A stretch of DNA of 64,000 bases, taken from positions 45,283 through 109,282 of the IMG/VR virus record IMGVR_UViG_3300043436_002883. The stretch is one strand, 5' to 3'. This DNA comes from a virus. Made by a program: the position numbers and the translations under genes. This document shows positions 25,255 through 32,508 of this stretch, in pieces. Numbering within the stretch: the stretch's first letter is position 1; the number at the start of each line of letters is the position of its first letter. The notes under the pieces were generated by a model, which was not told the origin of the DNA, made no database searches, and worked only from the letters and a program-made list of their open reading frames with translations.

Positions 25255-26607
25255 ATGAATATTGAAAAGTCTTTGTGGTCAAGTCATGGCGACAACATCA
25301 GTTTATCGGTTCCCTTCACCAAGGTCAACCGTGAAAAAAGAACTGTATCTGGATTTGCCACACTAGACAATGTTGATCAAACAGGTGACGTTGTAACAGC
25401 AGAGTCAAGCCTGAAAGCATTTGAAAGTTTCCGTGGAAACATTCGTGAGATGCACGGATCCAACGCAGTAGGTAAAATGGTTTCATTTAAGCCAGAAACT
25501 TTTTACGATGCGACATCAAAAGAATTTTATAACGGAGTCTATGTAGATGCATATATTTCAAAGGGTGCACAAGACACCTGGGAAAAAGTTCTAGATGGTA
25601 CGCTTTCTGGTTTTTCGATAGGTGGAAAGATTCTTGAATCAGACAACGAAGTTAATAAGTCAAACGGTAAGACTGTAAGATTTATTAAAAACTATGAACT
25701 AATTGAGCTTTCTATTGTTGATTCTCCAGCAAATGAACTATGCAACATTCTTTCTATACAGAAGGCAAACGGTGCATTGATATTTAAGGGAATAGCAACT
25801 GAAGTTACAACTGAAAATATTTTTTATTGCGAAGACAGCAATTCTGTTTTTATCTCAACAGAAAAAACATATGACTCTCCAATATCTGGAAAGCCAGCCA
25901 CACTAATAGGCTGGGTTGAAAGTTCAGATGTTAATAAGTCAAAAGAGATAGATAAAATTCTTGATGCATATAAGCATTCAAGATTTACGTTGCCTGAAAC
26001 ACAAACAATTGCAAAACAGGCAAACGCAGAAGGAGGTAATGAAATGTCAGATAATACAGAAAACGTAGTTGTCGAAGATGTTGCAGTTGAGGCACCAGCC
26101 GAAGCAGTAGCAGAAGAAGCAGCCGTTGAAGATACAGCAGTAGTTGCAGATGATGCAGCTCCAGCTGAAGCTCCTGCAGAAGAAGCAGCAGCAGAAGACG
26201 TTCCTGCCGAGACTCTGGAAAAAGCAGCCGAAGTATCAGAAGATAAGGTTGATGAACCTGATTTTGCGAAGATGTTAGGCGATCTAAAAGGCTTTTTCTC
26301 AGAAACTCTAAATAAGGCATCTGAAGTAAATGCAGCACAAGTAACAACAATACAAGAGACTGTTGAAGCTTTCAGCAAGAGCGTAGATATCAAAATTTCA
26401 GAGTTGGCAGAACAACACACAGCGCTTTCAAACGCTGTAAATAACATCAAGAGCACGATTGATGGTGTACAAAAGCGTGTCGATGCAGTAGAATCAGAGA
26501 CTGCAATTAAGAAGTCTTCAGATCTTGGCCGATCCGAAGAAGTAACAATCAGAAAATCTAAATGGAACGGTTCTTTCCTCGGTTCCGTAAACGAAATATT
26601 TAACTAA
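25255..26607 (+). CDS. Prohead protease fused to scaffold (HK97/S78-like)
   Basis: Residues 1 to about 175 are the protease: H67 in IREMHGSN, the serine region GTLSGFSIGG (S118/S121) and the conserved ELIELSIVDSPAN strand. It trims scaffold and capsid during maturation. After a linker, residues from about 264 form the scaffold: an acidic Ala/Glu-rich stretch, then coiled-coil helices (near 345-415). An internal ATG at 26044 with a strong SD can give scaffold alone. At 450 aa it is longer than single proteases because of this fusion. The major capsid gene follows directly. Confidence 0.85.
   Translation: MNIEKSLWSSHGDNISLSVPFTKVNREKRTVSGFATLDNVDQTGDVVTAESSLKAFESFRGNIREMHGSNAVGKMVSFKPETFYDATSKEFYNGVYVDAYISKGAQDTWEKVLDGTLSGFSIGGKILESDNEVNKSNGKTVRFIKNYELIELSIVDSPANELCNILSIQKANGALIFKGIATEVTTENIFYCEDSNSVFISTEKTYDSPISGKPATLIGWVESSDVNKSKEIDKILDAYKHSRFTLPETQTIAKQANAEGGNEMSDNTENVVVEDVAVEAPAEAVAEEAAVEDTAVVADDAAPAEAPAEEAAAEDVPAETLEKAAEVSEDKVDEPDFAKMLGDLKGFFSETLNKASEVNAAQVTTIQETVEAFSKSVDIKISELAEQHTALSNAVNNIKSTIDGVQKRVDAVESETAIKKSSDLGRSEEVTIRKSKWNGSFLGSVNEIFN
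26044..26607 (+). CDS. Nested scaffold protein from an internal start
   Basis: Inside the protease gene, AAGGAGGT (26030-26037) stands six bases before an in-frame ATG at 26044. The product (187 aa) would be the scaffold domain alone: an acidic Ala/Glu-rich region and a coiled coil. This is the arrangement of lambda C/Nu3, where separate scaffold is made in excess. The motif is the strongest Shine-Dalgarno sequence in the region, stronger than those at many gene starts. Expression is inferred. Confidence 0.7.
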   Translation: MSDNTENVVVEDVAVEAPAEAVAEEAAVEDTAVVADDAAPAEAPAEEAAAEDVPAETLEKAAEVSEDKVDEPDFAKMLGDLKGFFSETLNKASEVNAAQVTTIQETVEAFSKSVDIKISELAEQHTALSNAVNNIKSTIDGVQKRVDAVESETAIKKSSDLGRSEEVTIRKSKWNGSFLGSVNEIFN

Positions 26608-26622
26608 GGTAGGTATAAAATA

Positions 26623-27672
26623 ATGAGCAATGAAACATTAGAAAAGGCCGTAAACGCTGGTACTCAGGTATCAACAGGATTCGGTTCAACAACTGGTGGA
26701 ACAGGAGTACACGTAGCGTCAGAAAATGGCAACGGTGGACTTCTAAACCCAGAACAATCTGCTCGCTTCCTTGACTATATGTTCGACGCAACCGTAATCG
26801 GTAAGGTCGCACGTACAGTTCGTATGAAGTCAGACACAGCAGAAATTGATCGCATGTCAGTAGGCGAAAAGCTTATGAAGCTTGCGACAGAGGCAGACAA
26901 TACTGCAGTTAACTCAGCAGTAACTTTCTCAAAGATTTCTTTGACAACAAAGAAGCTACGCATGGATTGGGAGCTTTCAACAGAGTCTCTAGAAGATAAC
27001 ATCGAAGGTGCAGATCTAGAAGATCACATTGCACGTTTGATGGCAACACAGGCAGGAAATGACATCGAAGATGTTATTCTTAACGGTGATGCATCTAATA
27101 CAGGAGACGCTCTTTACAAGTCATTTGATGGCGTTGTAAAGAAGGCAAAGGCATCAGGTCGTGTCGTAGACGCAGCTGGCGCTAACGTATCACGTGAAGT
27201 ATTCAACAAGGCACTTAAGGCTATGCCACGTAAGTACAAGCAACGTCGTGGAGACCTTCGCTTCCTTGCTGGATCAAACTTGATTCAGGATTTCCTATAT
27301 GCTAACAGCATTGGAACAAATCAGACAATCCCACAGGATATCGCTTCAAGCGTAATTCGTGGAGGAGTTGCACCACTAGGTGGACCTGCAGGATATGTGG
27401 CACCATTCGCATTTGGTATTCCAATTGTTGAAGTTCCACTACTTCCAGAGACACAGACTGGAACACATTCAGGAGCCGCTGGTTCACATGGAGATATCCA
27501 CTTGACATTCCCAAATAACGTAGTTATTGGAATCAAGCGTGACGTAACCGTTTACCGCTTCTTCGTACCACGTAAGGACACAATCGAGTACACAATGTAT
27601 ACTCGTGTAGGTGTTCAGATTGAACAAGCAGATGCTTGGGTAGTCGTAAAGAACGTTAAGGTTGCTTCTTAA
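26623..27672 (+). CDS. Major capsid protein (HK97 fold)
   Basis: The 349 aa protein has the HK97-type order: a variable N-arm rich in Gly/Thr, SARFLDYMFDATVIG near residue 46 (start of the N-terminal delta-domain-like part), then MSVGEKLMKLATEADN, the A-domain with GDLRFLAGSNLIQDFLYA near residue 205 and FGIPIVEVPLLPE near residue 265, and IGIKRDVTVYRFFVPRKDT near the end. Codon use shifts to CGT/CGC for Arg, unlike the AGA-rich fibre genes, as expected for high expression. A strong terminator follows. Confidence 0.9.
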   Translation: MSNETLEKAVNAGTQVSTGFGSTTGGTGVHVASENGNGGLLNPEQSARFLDYMFDATVIGKVARTVRMKSDTAEIDRMSVGEKLMKLATEADNTAVNSAVTFSKISLTTKKLRMDWELSTESLEDNIEGADLEDHIARLMATQAGNDIEDVILNGDASNTGDALYKSFDGVVKKAKASGRVVDAAGANVSREVFNKALKAMPRKYKQRRGDLRFLAGSNLIQDFLYANSIGTNQTIPQDIASSVIRGGVAPLGGPAGYVAPFAFGIPIVEVPLLPETQTGTHSGAAGSHGDIHLTFPNNVVIGIKRDVTVYRFFVPRKDTIEYTMYTRVGVQIEQADAWVVVKNVKVAS

Positions 27673-27693
27673 TTAATTAAGAAATAGACCCCG

Positions 27694-27724
27694 AAAGGCC
27701 CCCAATTAATTTTGGGGGCTTTTC
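27694..27724 (+). terminator. Intrinsic terminator after the major capsid gene
   Basis: GCCCCCAA (27698-27705) pairs with TTGGGGGC (27712-27719), extended by an A-rich/T-rich outer stem, and is followed by TTTTCATTTT. It limits read-through from the capsid transcript into the connector genes. Confidence 0.85.
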
Positions 27725-27739
27725 ATTTTAATTTAACAA

Positions 27740-27748
27740 TGCTATAAT
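27740..27748 (+). promoter_or_regulatory. Extended -10 promoter for the connector operon
   Basis: TGcTATAAT (27740-27748) lies just after the capsid terminator, with a weak -35 (TTTTCA). The gene at 27774 follows with an AAAGGAG ribosome site. It restarts transcription at a lower level than the capsid. Confidence 0.6.
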
Positions 27749-27773
27749 TAAGGAACCTAACAAAGGAGAATAT

Positions 27774-28181
27774 ATGTCATTTGAGACATTGAAAGTAGCA
27801 GAACTCAGAAAAATTGCAGAAGATTTTGCAGTTGATACTGATGGACTAAAGAACAAGGCCGATATTGTTGCCGCTCTTGCCGAAGAGGGAGTAACATGGT
27901 CTGTTTACCAAAAGACTATCCAGGATATTGAAAAAGCGGCAGACGAATTTAGTGATGAAGCAGAAGAAATTCTTCCAAGATTTAATCCTGATTCTCAGCC
28001 AGAAAATACAATGCTAGTTAGAATGACTAGAGATAATTACAGGTATGATATTCTAGGTTTTACTTTTACAAAAGAGCATCCTTTTGTCGCAATGACATCA
28101 GAAGACGCTCAAGAAATTTTTGACAAGGAGGAAGGTTTTCGTTTAGCAACTCCAAAGGAAGTTCAGGAGTATTACGGCTAA
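27774..28181 (+). CDS. Head-region protein with an N-terminal SAP/HeH-like motif
   Basis: The N-terminus (LKVAELRKIAEDFAVD, then KNKADIVAALAEEG) is a helix-extended-helix motif of the SAP/Rho-N type, often used to contact nucleic acid or to link head proteins. A C-terminal small domain (MLVRMTRDNYRYDILGF, FVAMTSEDAQEIF) resembles short phage head-completion or decoration proteins. It is 135 aa and sits directly before the connector gene. A head-associated role is likely from position. Confidence 0.65.
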   Translation: MSFETLKVAELRKIAEDFAVDTDGLKNKADIVAALAEEGVTWSVYQKTIQDIEKAADEFSDEAEEILPRFNPDSQPENTMLVRMTRDNYRYDILGFTFTKEHPFVAMTSEDAQEIFDKEEGFRLATPKEVQEYYG

Positions 28182-28195
28182 ACAAACCTAAATAA

Positions 28196-29176
28196 ATGGC
28201 CGAGGTTTTAATAAAGAGTCAATCACCAATAACACATAAAGTTTTCTGGAATGGTGATGTTGCAAATGCAGACTCTCTTCCAACGGTAGCGTTGTATGAC
28301 GTCACCTTAGATGTAGCTGTAAGTCCAACAATTAGTCCTACACAGCTGCTTGCCACGCTCACAGCATCCCTGGATGAAAACAACCCTGGTACATATACCG
28401 TCAATATTCCATATCAATTTACAGACAGAAGCAAAACTTTAAGATTAAGTTGGAATTACTCTGTAAATGGAACTACAGTAAAGCATGATGATGAAGTTTT
28501 TGTTATTACTCCGTACGTAGATTTTAATCACGTATCAGATTTAAATTTTAGCACAGACTCCTCTGACCCAAACTATAAGTCCTATAGAGATCTTATTTTG
28601 GCAGAAAAATATGCTCGAAAGATTATAGAGCAGCACACAGGACAGAGATTTTATTTAGAAGACGAAACTGTTGTTGTATACGGAGATAATTCAGATACCC
28701 TGCCATTGCCTTCAAGAATTCATGAATTGCATTATTTACACGCAAACGACATATTACTATTAGACAATATCAATGAAATAAATAATTGGAATTATGATGT
28801 TGTTATCAGTGAGAGTGCATACGGTATCAGAATCAATCGTGCTTCAATGATAGACAACACAGTTTATGTGGCAAATGGAATGATACCTCCAAGCATAAAT
28901 GATTACAGCTATGGAGTTTTTCAGTCTGGAGTTCCATATAGAGTTCATGGAAGATTCGGTTGGGAAAAGGTTCCAGACAATGTCGAGCTAGCTGCAATAG
29001 AATTAATGAAAGACTATTTCTCTAAAGACAAAGTATGGAGAAATAAATATATACAGAGTATTCAGACTTTTGACTGGAACTTTAAATATGCAGATCAATC
29101 ATTTAGTGGAACTGGAAACAACTACGCAGACCAATTGCTTTCAGACTACGTTCTATCAAGATCGGTAGTAATCTAA
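28196..29176 (+). CDS. Head-tail connector (adaptor) with an N-terminal Ig-like domain
   Basis: The first 110 residues form a beta domain (TVALYDVTLDVAVSP, then YTVNIPYQFTDRSKTL). From about residue 130, helices with AEKYARKIIEQHTGQRFY and a later VELAAIELMKDYFS match the helical adaptor (gp6/gp15-like) that binds under the portal. The start lacks a clear ribosome site, and the stop (TAA) directly precedes the next ATG. It is 326 aa, long because of the extra Ig-like domain, which may decorate the neck. Confidence 0.7.
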   Translation: MAEVLIKSQSPITHKVFWNGDVANADSLPTVALYDVTLDVAVSPTISPTQLLATLTASLDENNPGTYTVNIPYQFTDRSKTLRLSWNYSVNGTTVKHDDEVFVITPYVDFNHVSDLNFSTDSSDPNYKSYRDLILAEKYARKIIEQHTGQRFYLEDETVVVYGDNSDTLPLPSRIHELHYLHANDILLLDNINEINNWNYDVVISESAYGIRINRASMIDNTVYVANGMIPPSINDYSYGVFQSGVPYRVHGRFGWEKVPDNVELAAIELMKDYFSKDKVWRNKYIQSIQTFDWNFKYADQSFSGTGNNYADQLLSDYVLSRSVVI

Positions 29177-29605
29177 ATGAATAACCTCATAGACTCCGTT
29201 CTGTCTATGACGTTAGACGTTTACAGACAGTTTGATACACAAAACGAAGACACAGGGGCTATTTTAAAAGAATGGCATTACTATAAAAGCGTATCTTGCC
29301 ATGCCAAGGGTGTAATAGGTAACTCATCTACATCGGGTTCAGGAGACAAACAGGTATTTGGTAATAGATACACTAATGATCAAACTATTCAAGTAAGAAC
29401 TGCTGAAAGATTAACTGCCAGAGAAAAGGTAACTAATATAAGAGATATTGACGGCAATGTAATTTGGGTAGAAATAAATTTTCCAACAGACACTCCAACA
29501 GTATTTGAAGTTATGGGCACTACTCCAATTACAGACCCATTTGGAAGAGTGGTTGCATATAACTCATCAATGAAAAGATCGGAGAACCAGGTAATTGGAC
29601 AATAG
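29177..29605 (+). CDS. Head-closure (neck) protein
   Basis: This 142 aa beta-rich protein has the features of head-closure/stopper proteins: an N-terminal LDVYRQFDTQNEDTG strand pair, a disordered Gly/Ser loop, then RLTAREKVTNIRDIDGNVIW. It follows the adaptor directly, as in other siphoviruses, and would plug the portal after DNA packaging. Its stop overlaps the next gene. Confidence 0.65.
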   Translation: MNNLIDSVLSMTLDVYRQFDTQNEDTGAILKEWHYYKSVSCHAKGVIGNSSTSGSGDKQVFGNRYTNDQTIQVRTAERLTAREKVTNIRDIDGNVIWVEINFPTDTPTVFEVMGTTPITDPFGRVVAYNSSMKRSENQVIGQ

Positions 29606-30377
29606 CTCTCTACTAGTTACAGCAGCCAGCGGATTGCAAAAAGGCATGTCTGGTACTAAAGGCAAAATTTTAAAAGACAGCACAGTGGCACAAATATCTG
29701 CTGCAGTTTATTATCAAGCTCAAGTTGTGTCCAAGTTAGCAACAAACAAGGCATTTGAAAAGAAATTTCAGTCAGTTATATTTAATCAAATAGAACAAGA
29801 CTTTGGATTGTATGTAGACTCTCAGGCAAGAGTAAATCCTAAATCTTTACACCATATGTACGAATGGAACAAGACGGGCAGCAAAAGCGCAAGATTGTTT
29901 AACCTTACAATGATGCCCGCAAGCGGTCTTTCATTTAAAATAGTATCTAATTTTTTGCCATCTAAATCATCCGTTCCAAATAATTTTGGAAAAAGAAAGC
30001 ATGTGTTTATAAACAAAGCTTCTGTGATAGAAGCTGGAATGCCTCTAACAATCCGTCCAAGGTACGCAGAGCGCCTAGTATTTGAAACTAACACTGGAGT
30101 GGTATACATGCCCAAAGGGGCCTCTGTGACCGTTACAAGGCCTGGCGGAGGCAAAGCAACTGGAAGATTCCAGATAGCTTATGCACAATTTTTTACAGGC
30201 AATTTAGTAAACTTATCAATAAAAAAGTCGGGATTTCAAAAGATATTTAATTCATCATTAACTAAAGCAATGAGAGTCCCGTCTGATGTTAGAAAAGTTA
30301 AATATTCATTTAATGCTAACACATTAAATATGCAGGCAGAATCAGCAATTGCTTCAGCATTCGGAGGTGCAGCATGA
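29595..30377 (+). CDS. Neck/tail completion protein, 260 aa
   Basis: The frame opens with TTG at 29595, preceded by GGAG; an ATG at 29646 is an alternative start. The protein is basic and has a FQSVIFNQIEQDFGLYVDSQ segment near residue 55, and a proline-glycine loop (TRPGGGKATGRFQ) near residue 185. It occupies the place of HK97 gp10-type tail-completion proteins between head closure and tail terminator, but it is longer than usual (about 110-150 aa). Assignment rests on position. Confidence 0.55.
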   Translation: MDNSSLLVTAASGLQKGMSGTKGKILKDSTVAQISAAVYYQAQVVSKLATNKAFEKKFQSVIFNQIEQDFGLYVDSQARVNPKSLHHMYEWNKTGSKSARLFNLTMMPASGLSFKIVSNFLPSKSSVPNNFGKRKHVFINKASVIEAGMPLTIRPRYAERLVFETNTGVVYMPKGASVTVTRPGGGKATGRFQIAYAQFFTGNLVNLSIKKSGFQKIFNSSLTKAMRVPSDVRKVKYSFNANTLNMQAESAIASAFGGAA

Positions 30378-30883
30378 CAGATTATAAAGCAGATGTAATG
30401 ATTGATTTAAGAAAATACCTTTGGTCGGAATTAAAGGCTAATGATATTTTTGTGGATACAGATTATTACTCAGATAATATAGGGCAAGAGATTGTCCCAA
30501 TTATTCCTGTCCAGCAGTCTCCAGAAATGAACCAATTTTTAAGCGGTAAAAAACATATCGTCTATGACAAGATAGGCCTATCCTATGAGGAAAACTGGGC
30601 AATATGTTGTGAGCAAATTTTATTTACCATTTATTCAACAGATGTCTCAGAGATCAATGAAATCAGAAATCTTATGACAGACCTATTTAGAAGAATGGAT
30701 GAATCGGCTAGGGATACCAACGCCTACTCTGGGATATCAAAAAAGTTTAAATTCTTTAGCATATTTGTTGCCGACATCTCTCCAACAGCCCCATCTGAAG
30801 AGCTGGCAGGATTTTTGTCTGCGGACGTAATCCTTGAGGTTAAATATGCAAGACATATAGACTCATCGGGCAGATTCCTATAG
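30374..30883 (+). CDS. Tail terminator protein
   Basis: It overlaps the previous stop (ATGA). The 169 aa protein has the alpha/beta pattern of tail terminators (gpU-like): an N-terminal helix (DLRKYLWSELKANDIF), then ICCEQILFTIYSTDVSEINEIRNLMTDLF and a C-terminal strand with VILEVKYARH. It would cap the tail tube and bind the neck. It stands immediately before the tail tube gene, as expected. Confidence 0.65.
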   Translation: MTDYKADVMIDLRKYLWSELKANDIFVDTDYYSDNIGQEIVPIIPVQQSPEMNQFLSGKKHIVYDKIGLSYEENWAICCEQILFTIYSTDVSEINEIRNLMTDLFRRMDESARDTNAYSGISKKFKFFSIFVADISPTAPSEELAGFLSADVILEVKYARHIDSSGRFL

Positions 30884-30884
30884 T

Positions 30885-30913
30885 TTGCCTTTTGGCGTAT
30901 TATACTCTATTAT
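30885..30913 (+). promoter_or_regulatory. Promoter for the tail tube gene
   Basis: TTGCCT (30885-30890), 17 bases, TATTAT (30908-30913). The predicted start near 30920 gives a leader of about 85 bases with a 16-base AT palindrome (30970-30985) and an AGGAGG site 30992-30997. Confidence 0.6.
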
Positions 30914-31006
30914 TGGATATAGAGGGAAGGGCCTAGCCAGCCAAGATTTAAGGTTTTACATTTTTAAAAAAAATATATATATTTTGAAAACAGGAGGTAC
31001 GAAACA

Positions 31007-31729
31007 ATGGCATTTAACTCAGCCAAAAATATTCTTGTAGGAGCTTCACCGCTCTACATTTCAACAAGCGATTCAACAGTATCTGGTTATAAGGAAAACC
31101 TTTTAGACAGAGCAACTGGTGGAATTTCTTTCACAGCAAGAACAAAAGCAGCAGTAGCACTAGACGCATCTTCAGATGTTCGTAACGTAGGATTTACAAA
31201 CAATGGTCTTCAGATCACTTACAACCCAACTTACGATTCAGTAACAGTAGATCAGCTTCTAGATACAGCAAAGCTTTTCAAGTCTGCTATGGAGGTTATG
31301 ATTGCAACCGAAATGTCCGAAGGTACACTAGAGAACACTCTGGTAGTATTCGGTCAAGGAGGAGCAACACTAACTAAGGCAGGTACAGCAGGAGCTGCAA
31401 CAGATGATTACCCAACAAAGGGTGCAACTGGCGCAGATGACAAGACTCTTACACTAGGACTTGAGGCAGGATCACTTGGTATTGCCCCAACAGAACGTCA
31501 GCTATTCGCAATTGGTCAAGCACCAACGCTAGCAACTACAACAACAGGTGAAGTAGACGCAGCAACAGAGCGTGTATATTATGCACGTCGTGTTCTTTCA
31601 GTACAACAGTCACAGTTCTCACTTGCACGTAACGCAGCAACAACTTTCCCAGTAACATTCCGTCTTCTACCAGACGCTAACTATAGCGGCTCAGAATACG
31701 GTAAGATTATTGACCGAGTTCTAGCTTAA
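31007..31729 (+). CDS. Major tail (tube) protein
   Basis: The 240 aa protein has a tube-protein pattern: TGGISFTARTKAAV, then DVRNVGFTNNGLQITYNPTYDSVTVDQLLD near residue 65 (beta sheets and a helix) and a disordered Gly/Thr segment near 125-145. It uses CGT for Arg, like the capsid gene, has a long leader with a perfect AGGAGG, and is followed by a strong terminator. Each feature fits the second most abundant virion protein. Hexamers stack along the tape measure. Confidence 0.85.
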   Translation: MAFNSAKNILVGASPLYISTSDSTVSGYKENLLDRATGGISFTARTKAAVALDASSDVRNVGFTNNGLQITYNPTYDSVTVDQLLDTAKLFKSAMEVMIATEMSEGTLENTLVVFGQGGATLTKAGTAGAATDDYPTKGATGADDKTLTLGLEAGSLGIAPTERQLFAIGQAPTLATTTTGEVDAATERVYYARRVLSVQQSQFSLARNAATTFPVTFRLLPDANYSGSEYGKIIDRVLA

Positions 31730-31743
31730 TTTATTTAAGCAAG

Positions 31744-31769
31744 AAAGGCCCCCGAAAGGGGGCTTTTCT
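31744..31769 (+). terminator. Intrinsic terminator after the tail tube gene
   Basis: GCCCCC (31748-31753) pairs with GGGGGC (31758-31763) around a GAAA tetraloop, with flanking A/T pairs, and then TTTTCTATTT. A GNRA loop makes this a stable terminator. Confidence 0.9.
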
Positions 31770-31771
31770 AT

Positions 31772-31800
31772 TTGTATAGATAATATCTATATGTTATAAT
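31772..31800 (+). promoter_or_regulatory. Promoter for tail chaperones, with a palindrome in the spacer
   Basis: TTGTAT (31772-31777), 17 bases, TATAAT (31795-31800) with TGt in front. The spacer contains TATAGAT-AAT-ATCTATA (31775-31791), a perfect 7-base inverted repeat that could be a protein-binding site. The gene at 31830 follows with a CTAGGAGG site. Confidence 0.7.
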
Positions 31801-31829
31801 AATTAAGACTAGATCCTAGGAGGATTAAA

Positions 31830-32162
31830 TTGGCAACAACAGTATATAGCGTAGAAGAACTAACGCTTCAGAATGGCTCAACAGTTAAGCTGAAGCCTTT
31901 AAGTATCAAAGAGCTAAGAAAGTTTATGCTCGTATTACAAGCAGCAAGCGATTCAACAACAGAGGATCAAACACTCAATGTATTAATTGACGCAGTTGCA
32001 GTAGCACTTGAAAAACAACTACCAGAGTTGGTAGCAGATAGAGATGCACTAGAAGATGCACTTGACGTCCCCACAATTAATCGCATACTTGAGGTATGTG
32101 GTGGGATTAAGATGGACGACCCAAACCTTCTAGCGGCAGCGGTTCTGGCTGGTCAGAACTAG
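31830..32162 (+). CDS. Tail assembly chaperone, short form (gpG-like)
   Basis: The frame is read as ATG-like TTG (31830) with AGGAGG upstream. The 110 aa protein begins VEELTLQNGSTVKLKPLS and is helical after residue 25, like gpG proteins of long-tailed phages. It binds the tape measure during tail assembly. Near its end lies CCCAAAC (32120-32126) in the correct reading phase, and a minus-one shift gives the longer gpGT-like form. Confidence 0.75.
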   Translation: MATTVYSVEELTLQNGSTVKLKPLSIKELRKFMLVLQAASDSTTEDQTLNVLIDAVAVALEKQLPELVADRDALEDALDVPTINRILEVCGGIKMDDPNLLAAAVLAGQN

Positions 32163-32497
32163 ATTTAGCCGCTTTAGAGGGTGAAGTTTTTCTTCTAGGT
32201 CACTGGAAGAATTACGAAGAACTAGAAGACAGTCTTTCAATGCCAGAACTTATTCAAACATTGAAATCTTTTAAGAAGCAGAAGTCGGAAGATAGAAAGT
32301 TTACTGCAAGTCTTAAGGGAATAGATTTAGATGTAGAAGAGGAAGATTCAGTACCACAGGGAAAAACTTTTGACGATGTTAAAAGGAAAGCGCTTGGTAT
32401 AGATGCTTCAGGTGATGATATAGTTTCCTTACAAGGAAGCCTGGCATCACAAGCAGGGTTCGGAATCGGAGCAGGTCTAGGCTACACAAAGGAGTAA
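31830..32497 (+). CDS. Frameshifted chaperone fusion (gpGT-like), via slip at 32120-32126
   Basis: Ribosomes slipping back one base at CCCAAAC continue from 32126 in the minus-one frame to the stop at 32497, giving about 222 aa. The extension (beginning PSSGSGSGW, then LDLAALEGEVFLLGHW) has a helical core and an acidic tail ending GLGYTKE. The later in-frame ATG at 32240 has no ribosome site, so independent translation is unlikely. The ratio of the two products is known to control tail assembly in other phages. Confidence 0.75.
32120..32126 (+). other. Programmed -1 ribosomal frameshift site
   Basis: The heptamer CCCAAAC reads as C CCA AAC in the chaperone frame, the canonical X XXY YYZ pattern. 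Frame -1 is open from 32111, so the slip must occur after that and before the 0-frame stop at 32160. This is the only canonical heptamer I see in that interval. Confidence 0.8.
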
Positions 32498-32508
32498 GAT
32501 AAAGATAA

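Noticed and set aside
30970-30985. AT palindrome (AAAATATATATATTTT) as an operator
   Set aside because: A simple AT repeat in an AT-rich leader; such palindromes arise easily by chance and it is downstream of the transcription start.
32240-32497. Independent 85 aa gene
   Set aside because: No ribosome site before the ATG; the frame is open upstream to the slippery site, so it is better explained as the frameshift extension.
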